Source: CG2-30-51-40 sp041753575 (GTDB taxonomy: Bacteria > Desulfobacterota > DSM-4660 > Desulfatiglandales > Desulfatiglandaceae). From it: a stretch of 64,000 nucleotides of DNA. Location of the stretch: the NCBI GenBank assembly GCA_041753575.1, contig JBGSUA010000120.1:1-64000 (forward strand), read 5' to 3'. Shown piece after piece: positions 16,956 to 25,408 of the stretch; the stretch's first letter is position 1, and every line of letters starts with the position of its first letter. The position numbers and the translations under genes were made by a program. The notes under the pieces are model-generated. The model saw nothing but the letters and a program-made list of their open reading frames with translations, made no database searches and was not told where the DNA came from.

Positions 16956-17957
16956 ATGGCAAGACAGTCAGATCCTTTTGATCAATTTCGCTTTAGAGAG
17001 CTTCATCCGCTTGCGGCTCTCGGGACGGCAAGCGACAGATACGCAGGCTGGATTGGGCAGATCTATACACCCGGCCGGTATGATAAAAGTATAAAGAGGC
17101 GCGCAAAGACCGTGGGCGGAAAGACCTTTCAGGAGGACGTGCTGCCTGTTGAAAGCGTTTCTGAGTATTTTGAGCACTTCAGGGTCCTGGAGCTGGACTA
17201 CACCTTTTATTCGCCGCTTCTGGATGAAGAGGGAAAGCCGGGGCCGAATTATATGGTGCTTGACTCCTACAACCGTTATCTCAAGGATGACGACAGGCTT
17301 ATATTAAAGGTGCCGCAGATGATCTTTGCCCAGAAGATCAGACAGGGCGGTTCTTTTCAAAAAAATGAACACTATCTGGACCCGGTGGTCTTCGTTGAAA
17401 GGTTTTACAAGCCTGCCCTTGGTCTTATAGGCCCCAGGATCGAAGCCTTTGTCTTTGAGCAGGAATATCAGAGAAAGGGGGAACGCGTCCCTGCAGCGGA
17501 ACTCGCCTCACGACTCGAGGAGTTTTTTTCTCGAGTACCCGAAGATGACAGATACCATGTTGAATTGAGAACAGAGTCATACCTCTCAGAGCCTTTATTC
17601 AAGGTCTTTGAAAGATACGGGATAGGCCAGGTCTTGAGCCATTGGACGTGGCTACCCCCTCTCATAGCACAGTTCGCCCTGTCGCACTGGAGGTTTTTCA
17701 ACAGGGGGAAAAGATCTGTGATAAGGCTCATGACCCCCAGGGGAGTGAAATATGAGGAGGCCTACGCGGAGGCCTCCCCCTTCAACGAGCTTATTGACGG
17801 CATGCTTGATCAGAAGATGATTGACGACACAGTCCGTATAATGAGTGAGGCTGTGAAAAACGGCGTTAAGGTAAACGTCATAATCAACAACCGCGCGGGC
17901 GGCAACGCACCTGCTATCGCGCAGTTTGTGGCAAGGCGCTTTCTCGCCGCCTCCTGA
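16956..17957 (+). CDS. DUF72 (YecE-like) family protein
   Basis: The 333-residue protein shows DUF72 features: an N-terminal segment GTASDRYAGWIGQIYTPG and the motif ELDYTFYSP, close to the conserved VNSTFY strand of the TIM-barrel family. The C-terminal part has VIINNRAGGNAP, matching the usual end of these proteins. DUF72 proteins are widespread but have no agreed function. At its 3' end the gene overlaps the convergent NlpC/P60-like gene by 44 bases. The ribosome binding site is weak (GGTGAG). Confidence 0.82.
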   Translation: MARQSDPFDQFRFRELHPLAALGTASDRYAGWIGQIYTPGRYDKSIKRRAKTVGGKTFQEDVLPVESVSEYFEHFRVLELDYTFYSPLLDEEGKPGPNYMVLDSYNRYLKDDDRLILKVPQMIFAQKIRQGGSFQKNEHYLDPVVFVERFYKPALGLIGPRIEAFVFEQEYQRKGERVPAAELASRLEEFFSRVPEDDRYHVELRTESYLSEPLFKVFERYGIGQVLSHWTWLPPLIAQFALSHWRFFNRGKRSVIRLMTPRGVKYEEAYAEASPFNELIDGMLDQKMIDDTVRIMSEAVKNGVKVNVIINNRAGGNAPAIAQFVARRFLAAS

Positions 17958-19044
17958 AAAACAAGACGCCCGCAACCCCGATTGCCAGACTTACAACGAC
18001 CGCGCTCTGCCACAGCCCCGCCATGGAAACAAGATAGGCTGCCGCAATCACTGGAACAAGGAGGATACGCACAGCTCTCTTGACTCCCTCGCTTTCGGCA
18101 ATGAAGCCTGCTACAGGGGGCGACCACTCGGCATATACCCTCATAAAGGCCCTCCCAAGGGATGTCACCCTCAGGTACCTGTCCCTTAAAGCCCTCAGAA
18201 CATCCACATGGGGATCAACGGCGGAGCCATAAGCCGCGGTCGCTATAAAACAGCCGCTTCCGCCCCCTGAGCCCGAGCCCCCCGAGACCGGAGTCGCAGG
18301 GTCATCCGCCGCCGGCACGGTAGTTGCCTGTATATACTGGGTATAGGGAAAAAACATGTATTTCGAGCCTTCGTGCTCAAGCCCCGCAAGATATTCAAGG
18401 GGATGGGAGAACTTTGAAAACTGTACCGTTTCGGCGAAGGTGTTCACCCCTTCCCAGTCCGAGAAGCCCGTTTCCAGACAGTTGTATATCTGGGTATCGG
18501 TCTTTCCGCCCGGGCCTCCCTGGTAATATCCCTGGGGCGTGATGTCATAGCCGGCCATCTCATAGACGTATTCAACCAGACCCACGCAGGTAAAATCCCC
18601 GGATCCGGCGCCCGTCTGCTTGTGGAAGGTAAGATCATACCATTTTCCCACCTGCTCCTTGGCTATGAGCATGAGCTGGTCCTTTCGCTCATCCGGCCAC
18701 TTAGCCTTGTCAGCATAGTCGGCAGGCACCTTCGCCCCCATAAACTTTGCGCCGCCGTCAATGTCCTCCTTTGTCATGAAGTTTTCTGAGGTCGTCTCAA
18801 TAACACCGGCTCTTACAGCGTGGATTATTTTCCCGTCGCCTATGTAGAGACCCGCGTGGCCGGATTTTAGTTCTCCGAAAACGGCCTTGATTACCGAGCA
18901 GGGAAGCTCCAGGACTGATGTCCTTCCGTATATGAGATCTCCCTGGCTTGAGTGATAAAAGATGGCGCCCCTTTCATAGGCCGGCGCATTTGCCGCCGCG
19001 GCAAAGATGAGGGCAATGGATAGAGCGATTACTGACTTTCTCAT
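17914..19044 (-). CDS. Exported permuted NlpC/P60-like (YiiX type) protein with CFI-box C-terminus
   Basis: The protein has 376 residues. A signal peptide covers residues 1 to about 22. The first domain (about 26-190) has His63 in SGHAGLYIGDG followed later by Cys153 in GDFTCVGLVEYVYE. His before Cys is the order of circularly permuted NlpC/P60 enzymes such as YiiX. A Gly/Ser linker (254-264) leads to CFIATAAYGS at 265, the CFI-box found in many secreted deltaproteobacterial proteins. Two hydrophobic segments (about 327-342 and 346-363) and an Arg-rich end follow. A cell-envelope amidase or peptidase bound to the membrane is inferred. Its start overlaps the HEAT gene end by 4 bases (ATGA). 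Confidence 0.75.
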   Translation of the reverse strand: MRKSVIALSIALIFAAAANAPAYERGAIFYHSSQGDLIYGRTSVLELPCSVIKAVFGELKSGHAGLYIGDGKIIHAVRAGVIETTSENFMTKEDIDGGAKFMGAKVPADYADKAKWPDERKDQLMLIAKEQVGKWYDLTFHKQTGAGSGDFTCVGLVEYVYEMAGYDITPQGYYQGGPGGKTDTQIYNCLETGFSDWEGVNTFAETVQFSKFSHPLEYLAGLEHEGSKYMFFPYTQYIQATTVPAADDPATPVSGGSGSGGGSGCFIATAAYGSAVDPHVDVLRALRDRYLRVTSLGRAFMRVYAEWSPPVAGFIAESEGVKRAVRILLVPVIAAAYLVSMAGLWQSAVVVSLAIGVAGVLFFRRRRESALPQTAR

Positions 19045-19793
19045 GGCTTCCCTCCTTTAGCGGCCTCTCTGACCATGATGGAGGAGTCTTGGCCCGCAGC
19101 TTCGAGGGCCGACCTCGCCTCCGCGTTCAGGGAAGAGAACCTGTTCAGGCTCAAAGCCGCGTTCAGTCTTACCACGGCTTCGGAATCATTTTTGAGAAGA
19201 CGGGCAAGGCACAAGTGGCTGGCCTCCAGATCATAGCTTCCAAGGGCCCTCGCAGCCTGGGCCCTGACCATCTTATCCTTCTCCGCGTCCAGATGTCCTG
19301 AAATGATTGAAACTGCCTCCGCCGACCCAAGATCCCCCATGGCCTGCACGGCCTTGAAACGGATCATGGGATCGCCCTCGGCCATGGCCTCCTTGAGGAG
19401 GGTAATCCCTGATACGTCCTTTAGCTTCCCGATGCTCATCAGTATGGTGTAACGCAGATTGGGTTCAACACCCGGCTCTCTGAACACATCTGAAAGGGCC
19501 TTGAGGGCCTCTGATCCTACCTGTCTGACTTCACCGAGTGCCCTGGCAGCGCTCGCCCTTACCCCCTGCTCCTCGGCCTTGTCGAGCAGTATGCTTATAA
19601 GCGCCCCCGCAGCATCACCCTCTTCCTGGGCGGCCATGCGCTGGATCGCCTGTATCCTCTCACCTGAGTCTTTCTTGTAATCGAGAGCCACCGCGGCGTC
19701 ACTGTCTGCTTGAGGCTGCTCTGAAGCCGCATAAATCCCAGGACTCAATATTGCCAAAAGAAACGCAGCAAAAAACAACGCCATTGTCTTCAT
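19041..19793 (-). CDS. Exported HEAT-repeat protein
   Basis: The 250-residue protein begins with a signal peptide (about residues 1-22, ending IYAA). The rest consists of HEAT/PBS-lyase-like repeats, with recurring patterns such as VRASAARALGEV, IRFKAVQAMGDLGS and VRAQAARALGSYD. Such repeats form alpha-solenoid scaffolds for protein binding. GGGAG precedes the ATG. It overlaps the following NlpC/P60-like gene by 4 bases, so the two are translationally coupled and may form a periplasmic enzyme-scaffold pair. No catalytic motif is seen. Confidence 0.82.
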   Translation of the reverse strand: MKTMALFFAAFLLAILSPGIYAASEQPQADSDAAVALDYKKDSGERIQAIQRMAAQEEGDAAGALISILLDKAEEQGVRASAARALGEVRQVGSEALKALSDVFREPGVEPNLRYTILMSIGKLKDVSGITLLKEAMAEGDPMIRFKAVQAMGDLGSAEAVSIISGHLDAEKDKMVRAQAARALGSYDLEASHLCLARLLKNDSEAVVRLNAALSLNRFSSLNAEARSALEAAGQDSSIMVREAAKGGKP

Positions 19794-19849
19794 AGTGGAC
19801 TCCCTTTAAAGCTCCGGCAGAAACTCCGGGTTATGCAAAAAAACCTAAC

Positions 19850-20050
19850 CGTTTATGACAGCAATATTTTGTCACCCCCGAGCATGAAAATCCCCTTTAC
19901 CACAGACGAGAGAGCAGACCTCTTTTACTGATCCCTGTCCCCTGATCCCTGGCCTCTGATCCCTGGCCTCTGATCCCTAGCCCCTGATCCCTAGCCCCTG
20001 ATCTCTGATCCCTGGCCCCTGGCTTTGTGAGGGTATTTTCACGGCAAAGA
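19850..20050. repeat. Dispersed repeat, copy 1 (second copy at 59650-59787)
   Basis: The left part (TTTATGACAGCAATATTTTG, then GAGCATGAAAATCC and AGAGAGCAG) and the right part (GTGAGGG, ATTTTCACGG) match the copy at 59650-59787 closely. The two copies differ mostly in the number of internal tandem units: about six here and two there. Confidence 0.75.
19928..20018. repeat. 14-base tandem repeat array
   Basis: Units of CTGATCCCTGGCCY follow each other at 19928, 19942, 19956, 19970, 19984 and 20005, with a half unit CTGATCT at 19998. Variation is confined to a few positions (TGT, TGG or TAG before CC). It lies inside the dispersed repeat. Confidence 0.85.
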
Positions 20051-20123
20051 CAGGGAGGTGTTCTTCAGTTACGGCCTTGACACTCCATCTAAACCCGGCA
20101 TGACGCTTATTCATGTTCAAGTC

Positions 20124-20585
20124 CTACACCCACTTGGGAGGCAAATCGGAATGTCCTTCGATCCTTAGGGAGTCAATCACCATGAGGGTGCTCGTGGCAT
20201 GCGCGATAAGAAGCCCCTTTTCATCCTCTATGGAGGCATCCCCAAGGCAGATGGTCCTGCCTGCCTTTATGCACCTTCCGCGGGCAATGAGTCTGCCGCT
20301 CTTTACGGGGGCGAGATAATTGACCTTTATGTCCACGGTCGTAAGGCCAACGGTCCTTTCAACCCCCGCATACACTGCCCAATAAACAGCCGCATCCAGG
20401 ATTGATGCGCACACTCCGCCGTGGACTATACCGTAAGGTTGAAGGTGTTTTTCCTGTGCCTCTATCTCAAGAAGAGAGCGGCCGTATTCAAGGCCCGCAA
20501 GCCTCATGGAAAGGAGTTGAAAATAGGGGCAGTTGTTTACCGTTTTGGCAATGGCTTCCACGTGGGTCGGGTTGATTTGAGGCAT
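20124..20585 (-). CDS. PaaI-family hotdog thioesterase
   Basis: The 153-residue hotdog-fold protein has the PaaI/YbdB pattern: YGIVHGGVCASILDAAVYWA contains the HGG turn and the catalytic Asp on the central helix, and VDIKVNYLAPVKSGRLIARG is the usual following strand set. These enzymes hydrolyse acyl-CoA thioesters, often releasing CoA from phenylacetyl-CoA or other aryl-CoA. It is the last gene of the leftward liv cluster, 20 bases after livF, where it could relieve CoA trapping by the adjacent acyl-CoA synthetase. Confidence 0.88.
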   Translation of the reverse strand: MPQINPTHVEAIAKTVNNCPYFQLLSMRLAGLEYGRSLLEIEAQEKHLQPYGIVHGGVCASILDAAVYWAVYAGVERTVGLTTVDIKVNYLAPVKSGRLIARGRCIKAGRTICLGDASIEDEKGLLIAHATSTLMVIDSLRIEGHSDLPPKWV

Positions 20586-20604
20586 GGATACTACCCTGAA
20601 TCCT

Positions 20605-21408
20605 TCAGGTCAGCCATCGCTTCCGGCGCTTGTAATGCTTTACGTCGCGGTAGCTCTTCTTTTTTCCCACCTCGGTAAGCCCAAGGTAAAACTCCTTTAC
20701 GTCGGCGTTTTCTCTAAGTTTATCAACCGTATCGTCAAGGACTATCCGTCCGTTTTCCATGACATAGCCGTGATCCGCGATGGACAGGGCAAGCCTCGCG
20801 TTCTGCTCAACCAGCAGTATGCTCACCCCTTCTTCCTTGTTTATGCGCTGGATGATCCTGAAGATCTCTCCCACCAGAAGCGGAGACAGGCCCATGGAAG
20901 GCTCGTCCAGGAGCATCAGACTGGGGATGGACATAAGCCCGCGGCCTATCACCAGCATCTGCTGCTCTCCGCCGCTTATATAGCCTGCCAGCACTCCTTT
21001 TCTCTCCCGCAGGCGGGGAAAAAATGAATAGACCCTCTCTATGTCCTTTTTCATTTTCACCCTGTTCCTGTTGGTATGACCTCCGGCTATGAGGTTTTCC
21101 TCAACTGTTAGTTCGTCAAAGACCCGCCTTCCCTCCATGACCTGAAAGATTCCCATCCGGACTATCTCCTCCGGATACTTGCGGTCTATCCTCCCGCCTT
21201 TGAAGATTATCTCGCCGTCTGTAACTTCGCCGTCTTCGGACTTCAAGAGGCCGGAAATGGCCTTGAGGGTGGTGGTCTTCCCTGCCCCGTTATTGCCCAG
21301 CACCGCCACTATGCTGCCCTTTTCCACCTTGAGGGACATTCCCTTCAGTACCAGAATCACATTGTGATAGATGACCTCGATGTTGTTTACGATCAAAAAG
21401 GGATCCAT
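20605..21408 (-). CDS. livF: Branched-chain amino acid-type ABC transporter ATP-binding protein LivF
   Basis: The 267-residue ATPase has Walker A GNNGAGKTTT, signature ISGGEQQML and Walker B LMLLDEPSMGLSP. The late segment LLVEQNARLALSIADHGYVMENG is diagnostic of LivF. The last 30 residues are basic (KKKSYRDVKHYKRRKR), longer than in typical LivF. It pairs with LivG on the LivHM permease. It starts 4 bases after livG ends. A ligand other than an amino acid is suggested by the adjacent acyl-CoA synthetase. Confidence 0.93.
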   Translation of the reverse strand: MDPFLIVNNIEVIYHNVILVLKGMSLKVEKGSIVAVLGNNGAGKTTTLKAISGLLKSEDGEVTDGEIIFKGGRIDRKYPEEIVRMGIFQVMEGRRVFDELTVEENLIAGGHTNRNRVKMKKDIERVYSFFPRLRERKGVLAGYISGGEQQMLVIGRGLMSIPSLMLLDEPSMGLSPLLVGEIFRIIQRINKEEGVSILLVEQNARLALSIADHGYVMENGRIVLDDTVDKLRENADVKEFYLGLTEVGKKKSYRDVKHYKRRKRWLT

Positions 21409-21412
21409 TGCC

Positions 21413-22219
21413 TCAAGCCCCCAGTCTCGAATAGGCCAGATCCTCCTCGCCCAGATATGCCTTTATCACTTTTTCGTCATGTCTTATGGCCTCGGGTTTC
21501 CCCTCTGCTATCTTGACTCCAAAGTCCAGCACGCACACCCGATCGGAAATATCCATGACCACTCCCATATCGTGTTCTATGAGCACGATCGTGACCCCCC
21601 ATTCCTCATTGATGTCAAGGATAAAGCGGGCTATGTCCTCCGTCTCCTCAAGATTCATACCGGTTGCGGGCTCATCGAGCAGGAGCACCCTCGGATTCAT
21701 GGCCAGGGCACGTGCCATCTCCACCCTCTTCTGGAGCCCGTAGGGAAGCGCGTGTACCAACTTTTTGCGTATCTGCTCTATCTCAAGAAGATCAATTATC
21801 TTTTCCTCTATGTGCTTTCTGAGGGCCGTCTCCTCTTGCCTGGTCTTGCCGAAATAGACCCCTCCCGAAAGAAATCCTGACTTAAGATGTACGTGGGCGC
21901 CAAGCTTGATGTTATCCAGCACCGTCATGTGGGCGAAAAGCTCCACGTTTTGAAAGGTGCGGGCAATGCCCAGTTGCGCGATGGAGTTGGTCTTTACCCT
22001 GGTGATATCCTTCCCTTCAAAAAATATCCTTCCCTTCTGTGGGTGGTAAAAACGATTGATGCAGTTGAGCAGACAGGTCTTGCCGGCCCCGTTAGGGCCT
22101 ATGATGGAGAATATCTCCCCCTTTTTGACTCCCGTGCTCACTCCGCTCAAGGCCTTCAGGCCCCCGAAGGAGAGATGGATATCCTCAACCCAGAGCTGAT
22201 ATTGATCCTCTTGCGCCAT
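21413..22219 (-). CDS. livG: Branched-chain amino acid-type ABC transporter ATP-binding protein LivG
   Basis: The protein has 268 residues with Walker A GPNGAGKTCL, Walker B VLLLDEPATGMN and the LivG-type segment IGIARTFQNVELF-like (here LGIARTFQNVELF). LPYGLQKRVEMARAL replaces the strict signature LSYGQQRRLEIARAL. LIEHDMGVVMDISDRVCVLD is typical of LivG. It powers LivHM together with LivF. The start codon follows the stop of the acyl-CoA synthetase within two bases, indicating one operon. Confidence 0.93.
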   Translation of the reverse strand: MAQEDQYQLWVEDIHLSFGGLKALSGVSTGVKKGEIFSIIGPNGAGKTCLLNCINRFYHPQKGRIFFEGKDITRVKTNSIAQLGIARTFQNVELFAHMTVLDNIKLGAHVHLKSGFLSGGVYFGKTRQEETALRKHIEEKIIDLLEIEQIRKKLVHALPYGLQKRVEMARALAMNPRVLLLDEPATGMNLEETEDIARFILDINEEWGVTIVLIEHDMGVVMDISDRVCVLDFGVKIAEGKPEAIRHDEKVIKAYLGEEDLAYSRLGA

Positions 22220-22220
22220 C

Positions 22221-24137
22221 TTACCTATCCTGCTTCTCCTGCGAGACCTCCATTATAGTAACATGGGTCTTCATCCTGAATTCCTTGCCGTCCGTGTAAC
22301 GTATCTCTGCCACTATCTCCAGCTTTTCCTTATCTCCATAAAGGGCAACAATAAGGTCTTTGTAGCGTTCTTCCACAAACTTCCTGCGAACCTTCCTTGT
22401 CCGGGTAAGCTCATCATCATCGGGGTCGAGCTGCTTGTACAGGAGCACGAAGCGCCTTACTCTTGCTACTTTAGGCAGTGATTCGTTGGTTACCGCCACC
22501 TCCCCGGCTATGAGATCATAGACCTCGTCTTTCTGTGAAAGGTCAGTGAAGGTGGTGTATGGAAGTTTGTTTTCTTCGGCCCACTTTCCCACATTGGCCA
22601 TGTCAATGGCGATCATGGCGGTTATAAAGGGCCTGTTCTGACCGATCACTACGGCATCCATTATGTAGGGGCTGAACTTGAGCTTGTTTTCGATGAGTTG
22701 CGGGGAGAACTTGCTCCCGTCGGCAAGCTTCATCACATCGCTCATCCTGTCTATGATGATTATGTGGCCGTCGTCGTCAATGACTGCGGCATCGCCTGAA
22801 TGGAACCATCCGTCTTCAAGCGCTTTCTCAGTTGCCTGGGGGTTCTTGTAATAACCCTTGAAGATGGTATCCCCCCTCGACATAAGCTCGCCTGAGTCGG
22901 AGACCCTGAATTCAAGCCCCGGAAGAGGAACGCCCACCGTGTCAAGCCTTATGTCTCCCAGCCTGTGAATGACGGATGCGGCCGTCTGCTCGGTCATGCC
23001 GTAAGCCTGTTTGATGTTAACGCCGAGCGCTTGAAATAGCTTGAATATCTCCGGGCCCAGTGGCGCCCCTCCGGTATAGACATGCTTTAGTCTTGTAAGG
23101 CCGAAATAATTTTTCAAAGGCCTGAAGAGCGACCAGTAAGCCATCCAGATCGCCGATTTCAGCCAGAAGGACGGTTCTTCCGATTTAAACCTGATTTCGG
23201 CAACCTTGTAGCCAAGCTGAAGGAAAACCCTGTATGCCTCCCTCTTTATCCACGCGGCATCCTTGATCTTGACAAGGATCTCAGAACAGATCCTTTCCCA
23301 TATCCTGGGAGGGGCAAGCATGATATGGGGCCCAATCTCCCGGATATTCTCCTGAACCGTCTCCACCTTTTCAGGGAAATTAACCGTAAAGGCGCTGCAG
23401 ATGGCCCAGTAAACTCCGAATTCCTGCTCCCCTATCCAGGGAAGGGGAAGAAATGACACATACTCAAAGTCGTCTGATGCCTGATCCACCAGGTCCTGTG
23501 CCTTCGCGACGCTGATCATGTTCCTGTGGGTGATCATGCTTCCCTTCGGAAGTCCTGTTGTTCCCGATGTGTAGTTGATCATCCCCACATCTTCCAGGGT
23601 CACGGCGTCAAGGATCTTTTCAAAAAGCCCCGGCTCCTTTTCAGCCAACCCCCATCCCACGGCCTGAATCTCCTTGAAATATGCCAGGATCGGGTCTCTG
23701 TAATGACGCATGCCCTTGGGATCATCCACTATGATCCTGGTTACATTTGGAATCTTTTCCTTTATGGCAAGGGCCTTGTCCGCCTGCTCCTGGTCGCCCG
23801 CCACGACGAAGATGGAATCAGAGTGGTTGATGATATATTCCACCTGTTCAAGATGACTGTCCGGATACACACCTACGACAGCGCCTCCCAGGCTCTGGGC
23901 CGCAAGCTCCGAATAGAGTCCCTCGGGCCTGTTGTCCCCCATATAGCATAGCTTATGGCCGCGCCTGAACCCCATATCGTGAAGCCCGAGGGCAAAGGAC
24001 TTGACGTTTTCGTAATAGCCCCTCCAGGTGACGGACTGCCAGATGCCGAATTCCTTTTCCCTTATGGCCACACGGCTGTCGCCGTACCGTTCGGCGTTGG
24101 CCCTAAGGATTGCCGGAAGGGACTTGTACTGATCCAT
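22221..24137 (-). CDS. Long-chain acyl-CoA synthetase (AMP-forming), FadD15-like
   Basis: The 638-residue adenylate-forming enzyme has the P-loop-like motif YTSGTTGLPKGSMITH, the YGMTEQ motif and GWFHSGDAAVIDDDGH, followed by the C-terminal lid. It ligates a carboxylic acid to CoA with ATP. It is enclosed by liv transporter genes (livK upstream, livG downstream). That arrangement recurs in deltaproteobacteria and is usually read as uptake plus CoA activation of a fatty or aromatic acid; that reading is inference here. A TTG two codons before the ATG at 24137 is an alternative start; neither has a strong ribosome binding site. Confidence 0.9.
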   Translation of the reverse strand: MDQYKSLPAILRANAERYGDSRVAIREKEFGIWQSVTWRGYYENVKSFALGLHDMGFRRGHKLCYMGDNRPEGLYSELAAQSLGGAVVGVYPDSHLEQVEYIINHSDSIFVVAGDQEQADKALAIKEKIPNVTRIIVDDPKGMRHYRDPILAYFKEIQAVGWGLAEKEPGLFEKILDAVTLEDVGMINYTSGTTGLPKGSMITHRNMISVAKAQDLVDQASDDFEYVSFLPLPWIGEQEFGVYWAICSAFTVNFPEKVETVQENIREIGPHIMLAPPRIWERICSEILVKIKDAAWIKREAYRVFLQLGYKVAEIRFKSEEPSFWLKSAIWMAYWSLFRPLKNYFGLTRLKHVYTGGAPLGPEIFKLFQALGVNIKQAYGMTEQTAASVIHRLGDIRLDTVGVPLPGLEFRVSDSGELMSRGDTIFKGYYKNPQATEKALEDGWFHSGDAAVIDDDGHIIIIDRMSDVMKLADGSKFSPQLIENKLKFSPYIMDAVVIGQNRPFITAMIAIDMANVGKWAEENKLPYTTFTDLSQKDEVYDLIAGEVAVTNESLPKVARVRRFVLLYKQLDPDDDELTRTRKVRRKFVEERYKDLIVALYGDKEKLEIVAEIRYTDGKEFRMKTHVTIMEVSQEKQDR

Positions 24138-24223
24138 AACCAAAAAACCCGCTTCGGTTAAACCAAGGCAGGCCGCCCGAGAGGACCGCCTGCCTCAGAA
24201 ATTGTCGAATGTCTCTCCAAACC

Positions 24224-25408
24224 CTATTTTATCTCCATACATCCTGAGGCGGGCTCGAAGATGCCCTTGGAGACATTGGCCTTGAATACCCGGCCGTAAG
24301 GTATCTTGTTACCTATTACCGAGTACTTCTGGCACATCATGCCTCCGCTGTCTGCGTTCTTGATGGCCTGGAGCGCCTTCACAAGACCTCCACCGGTGAT
24401 ATCCCCGGCCTTGTCGGCCGCCTTCAGAGCCTCCACAAACACCTGACCGGTAAAAAAGCCCTGCATGTAAGAGGTGGGTCTGTATTTCATATCCGGGTGA
24501 TGCTTTTCGTTCCATTTCTTGATCTTCTTTATTATGGGCTTGTCTTCCTCCCACCAGAAAGAATAGGGCATCACGCCCATGTATCCCTCGGCCAGCGGCC
24601 CCAGCTTATCAAGAAGCATCTTGTGGGTGCCCCAGTGGGTGCCCATGAACTTGGCATTAAGCCCGTAATCTTTGGCCTGCTTTATGATTTCCGGGACCGG
24701 CGAGAGCACGAAGCCTTGGAAAATGACGTATTCCGCCTTCTGGCGCTTCAGGTTCAGAACCTGAGAGGCTATATCCACTGCGCCCACCTTCGCCACTTCT
24801 TCCGATACGAGATTCAGTCCCAGCTTCTTGCACATCTCGCGGCCGTAAGGCACAGGGTCTTTACCGAATTCCGTGTCACTGTAAAAAAACGCCACATTTG
24901 CTCCTGGCTTTTCCTTGGCAATATATTTGAGGAGTATGCCGAACATGTCCCCGTATGTTGGCCCTGGTACAAACACATAAGGATTGCCGGCAGGATCAGC
25001 AAGTTCGCCGGAAAATGATGTCGAGCTGTAAAGAATCTTGTAACGGTCTTTGATCTCGGGGGCCATGGCCTTGCCCAGGCCGGTGCTTTCCCCGTACATG
25101 ATAATGGGATTGTCCCGGGTCATGATCCTCTTGAAGGCCGCTACCGCGACATCGGTAGTGTAAGTCCCATCTTCCATGATGTATTTGATCTTCTTGCCTC
25201 CAATGCCCCCTTCCTCATTGGCCATCGCCAGGGCATCGGCCAGGCCGTCATTGATATGGATCCCGGCAAACGCGAACCGCCCAGTGATGGGCTGGACTGC
25301 GCCTATCTTGATCTCACCCTGAGCAGAAGCAGGCTCAGTATAGGCGGTTAAAGATAAAACAGCAGCAATAAAAGCACTAACAACCAAAAAACGCGCCCAA
25401 GTCTTCAT
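24224..25408 (-). CDS. livK: ABC transporter substrate-binding protein, LivK/LivJ family
   Basis: This is a 394-residue type I periplasmic binding protein. The signal peptide covers roughly residues 1-30 (MKTWARFLVV...ASAQG). The mature protein begins EIKIGAVQPITGRFAFAG, the classical LivK start, and keeps GNPYVFVPGPTYGD in the ligand region. Upstream in-frame starts exist up to 25510, but a GGAGGT site lies 7 bases before the ATG at 25408. It delivers the ligand to LivHM. The family binds branched-chain amino acids, amides, urea or aromatic acids; the linked CoA ligase favours an organic acid. Confidence 0.92.
   Translation of the reverse strand: MKTWARFLVVSAFIAAVLSLTAYTEPASAQGEIKIGAVQPITGRFAFAGIHINDGLADALAMANEEGGIGGKKIKYIMEDGTYTTDVAVAAFKRIMTRDNPIIMYGESTGLGKAMAPEIKDRYKILYSSTSFSGELADPAGNPYVFVPGPTYGDMFGILLKYIAKEKPGANVAFFYSDTEFGKDPVPYGREMCKKLGLNLVSEEVAKVGAVDIASQVLNLKRQKAEYVIFQGFVLSPVPEIIKQAKDYGLNAKFMGTHWGTHKMLLDKLGPLAEGYMGVMPYSFWWEEDKPIIKKIKKWNEKHHPDMKYRPTSYMQGFFTGQVFVEALKAADKAGDITGGGLVKALQAIKNADSGGMMCQKYSVIGNKIPYGRVFKANVSKGIFEPASGCMEIK

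Larger units (their letters stand above)
19794..20123. other. Intergenic region dominated by a dispersed repeat
   Basis: This 330-base gap lies between the starts of the HEAT gene and the end of the thioesterase gene. Most of it is one copy of a dispersed repeat with an internal 14-base tandem array (19850-20050). No gene or clear terminator was seen. Confidence 0.6.

Noticed and set aside
19928..20018. Tandem array considered as a CRISPR
   Set aside because: Units are 14 bases and directly adjacent, with no unique spacers and no cas genes.
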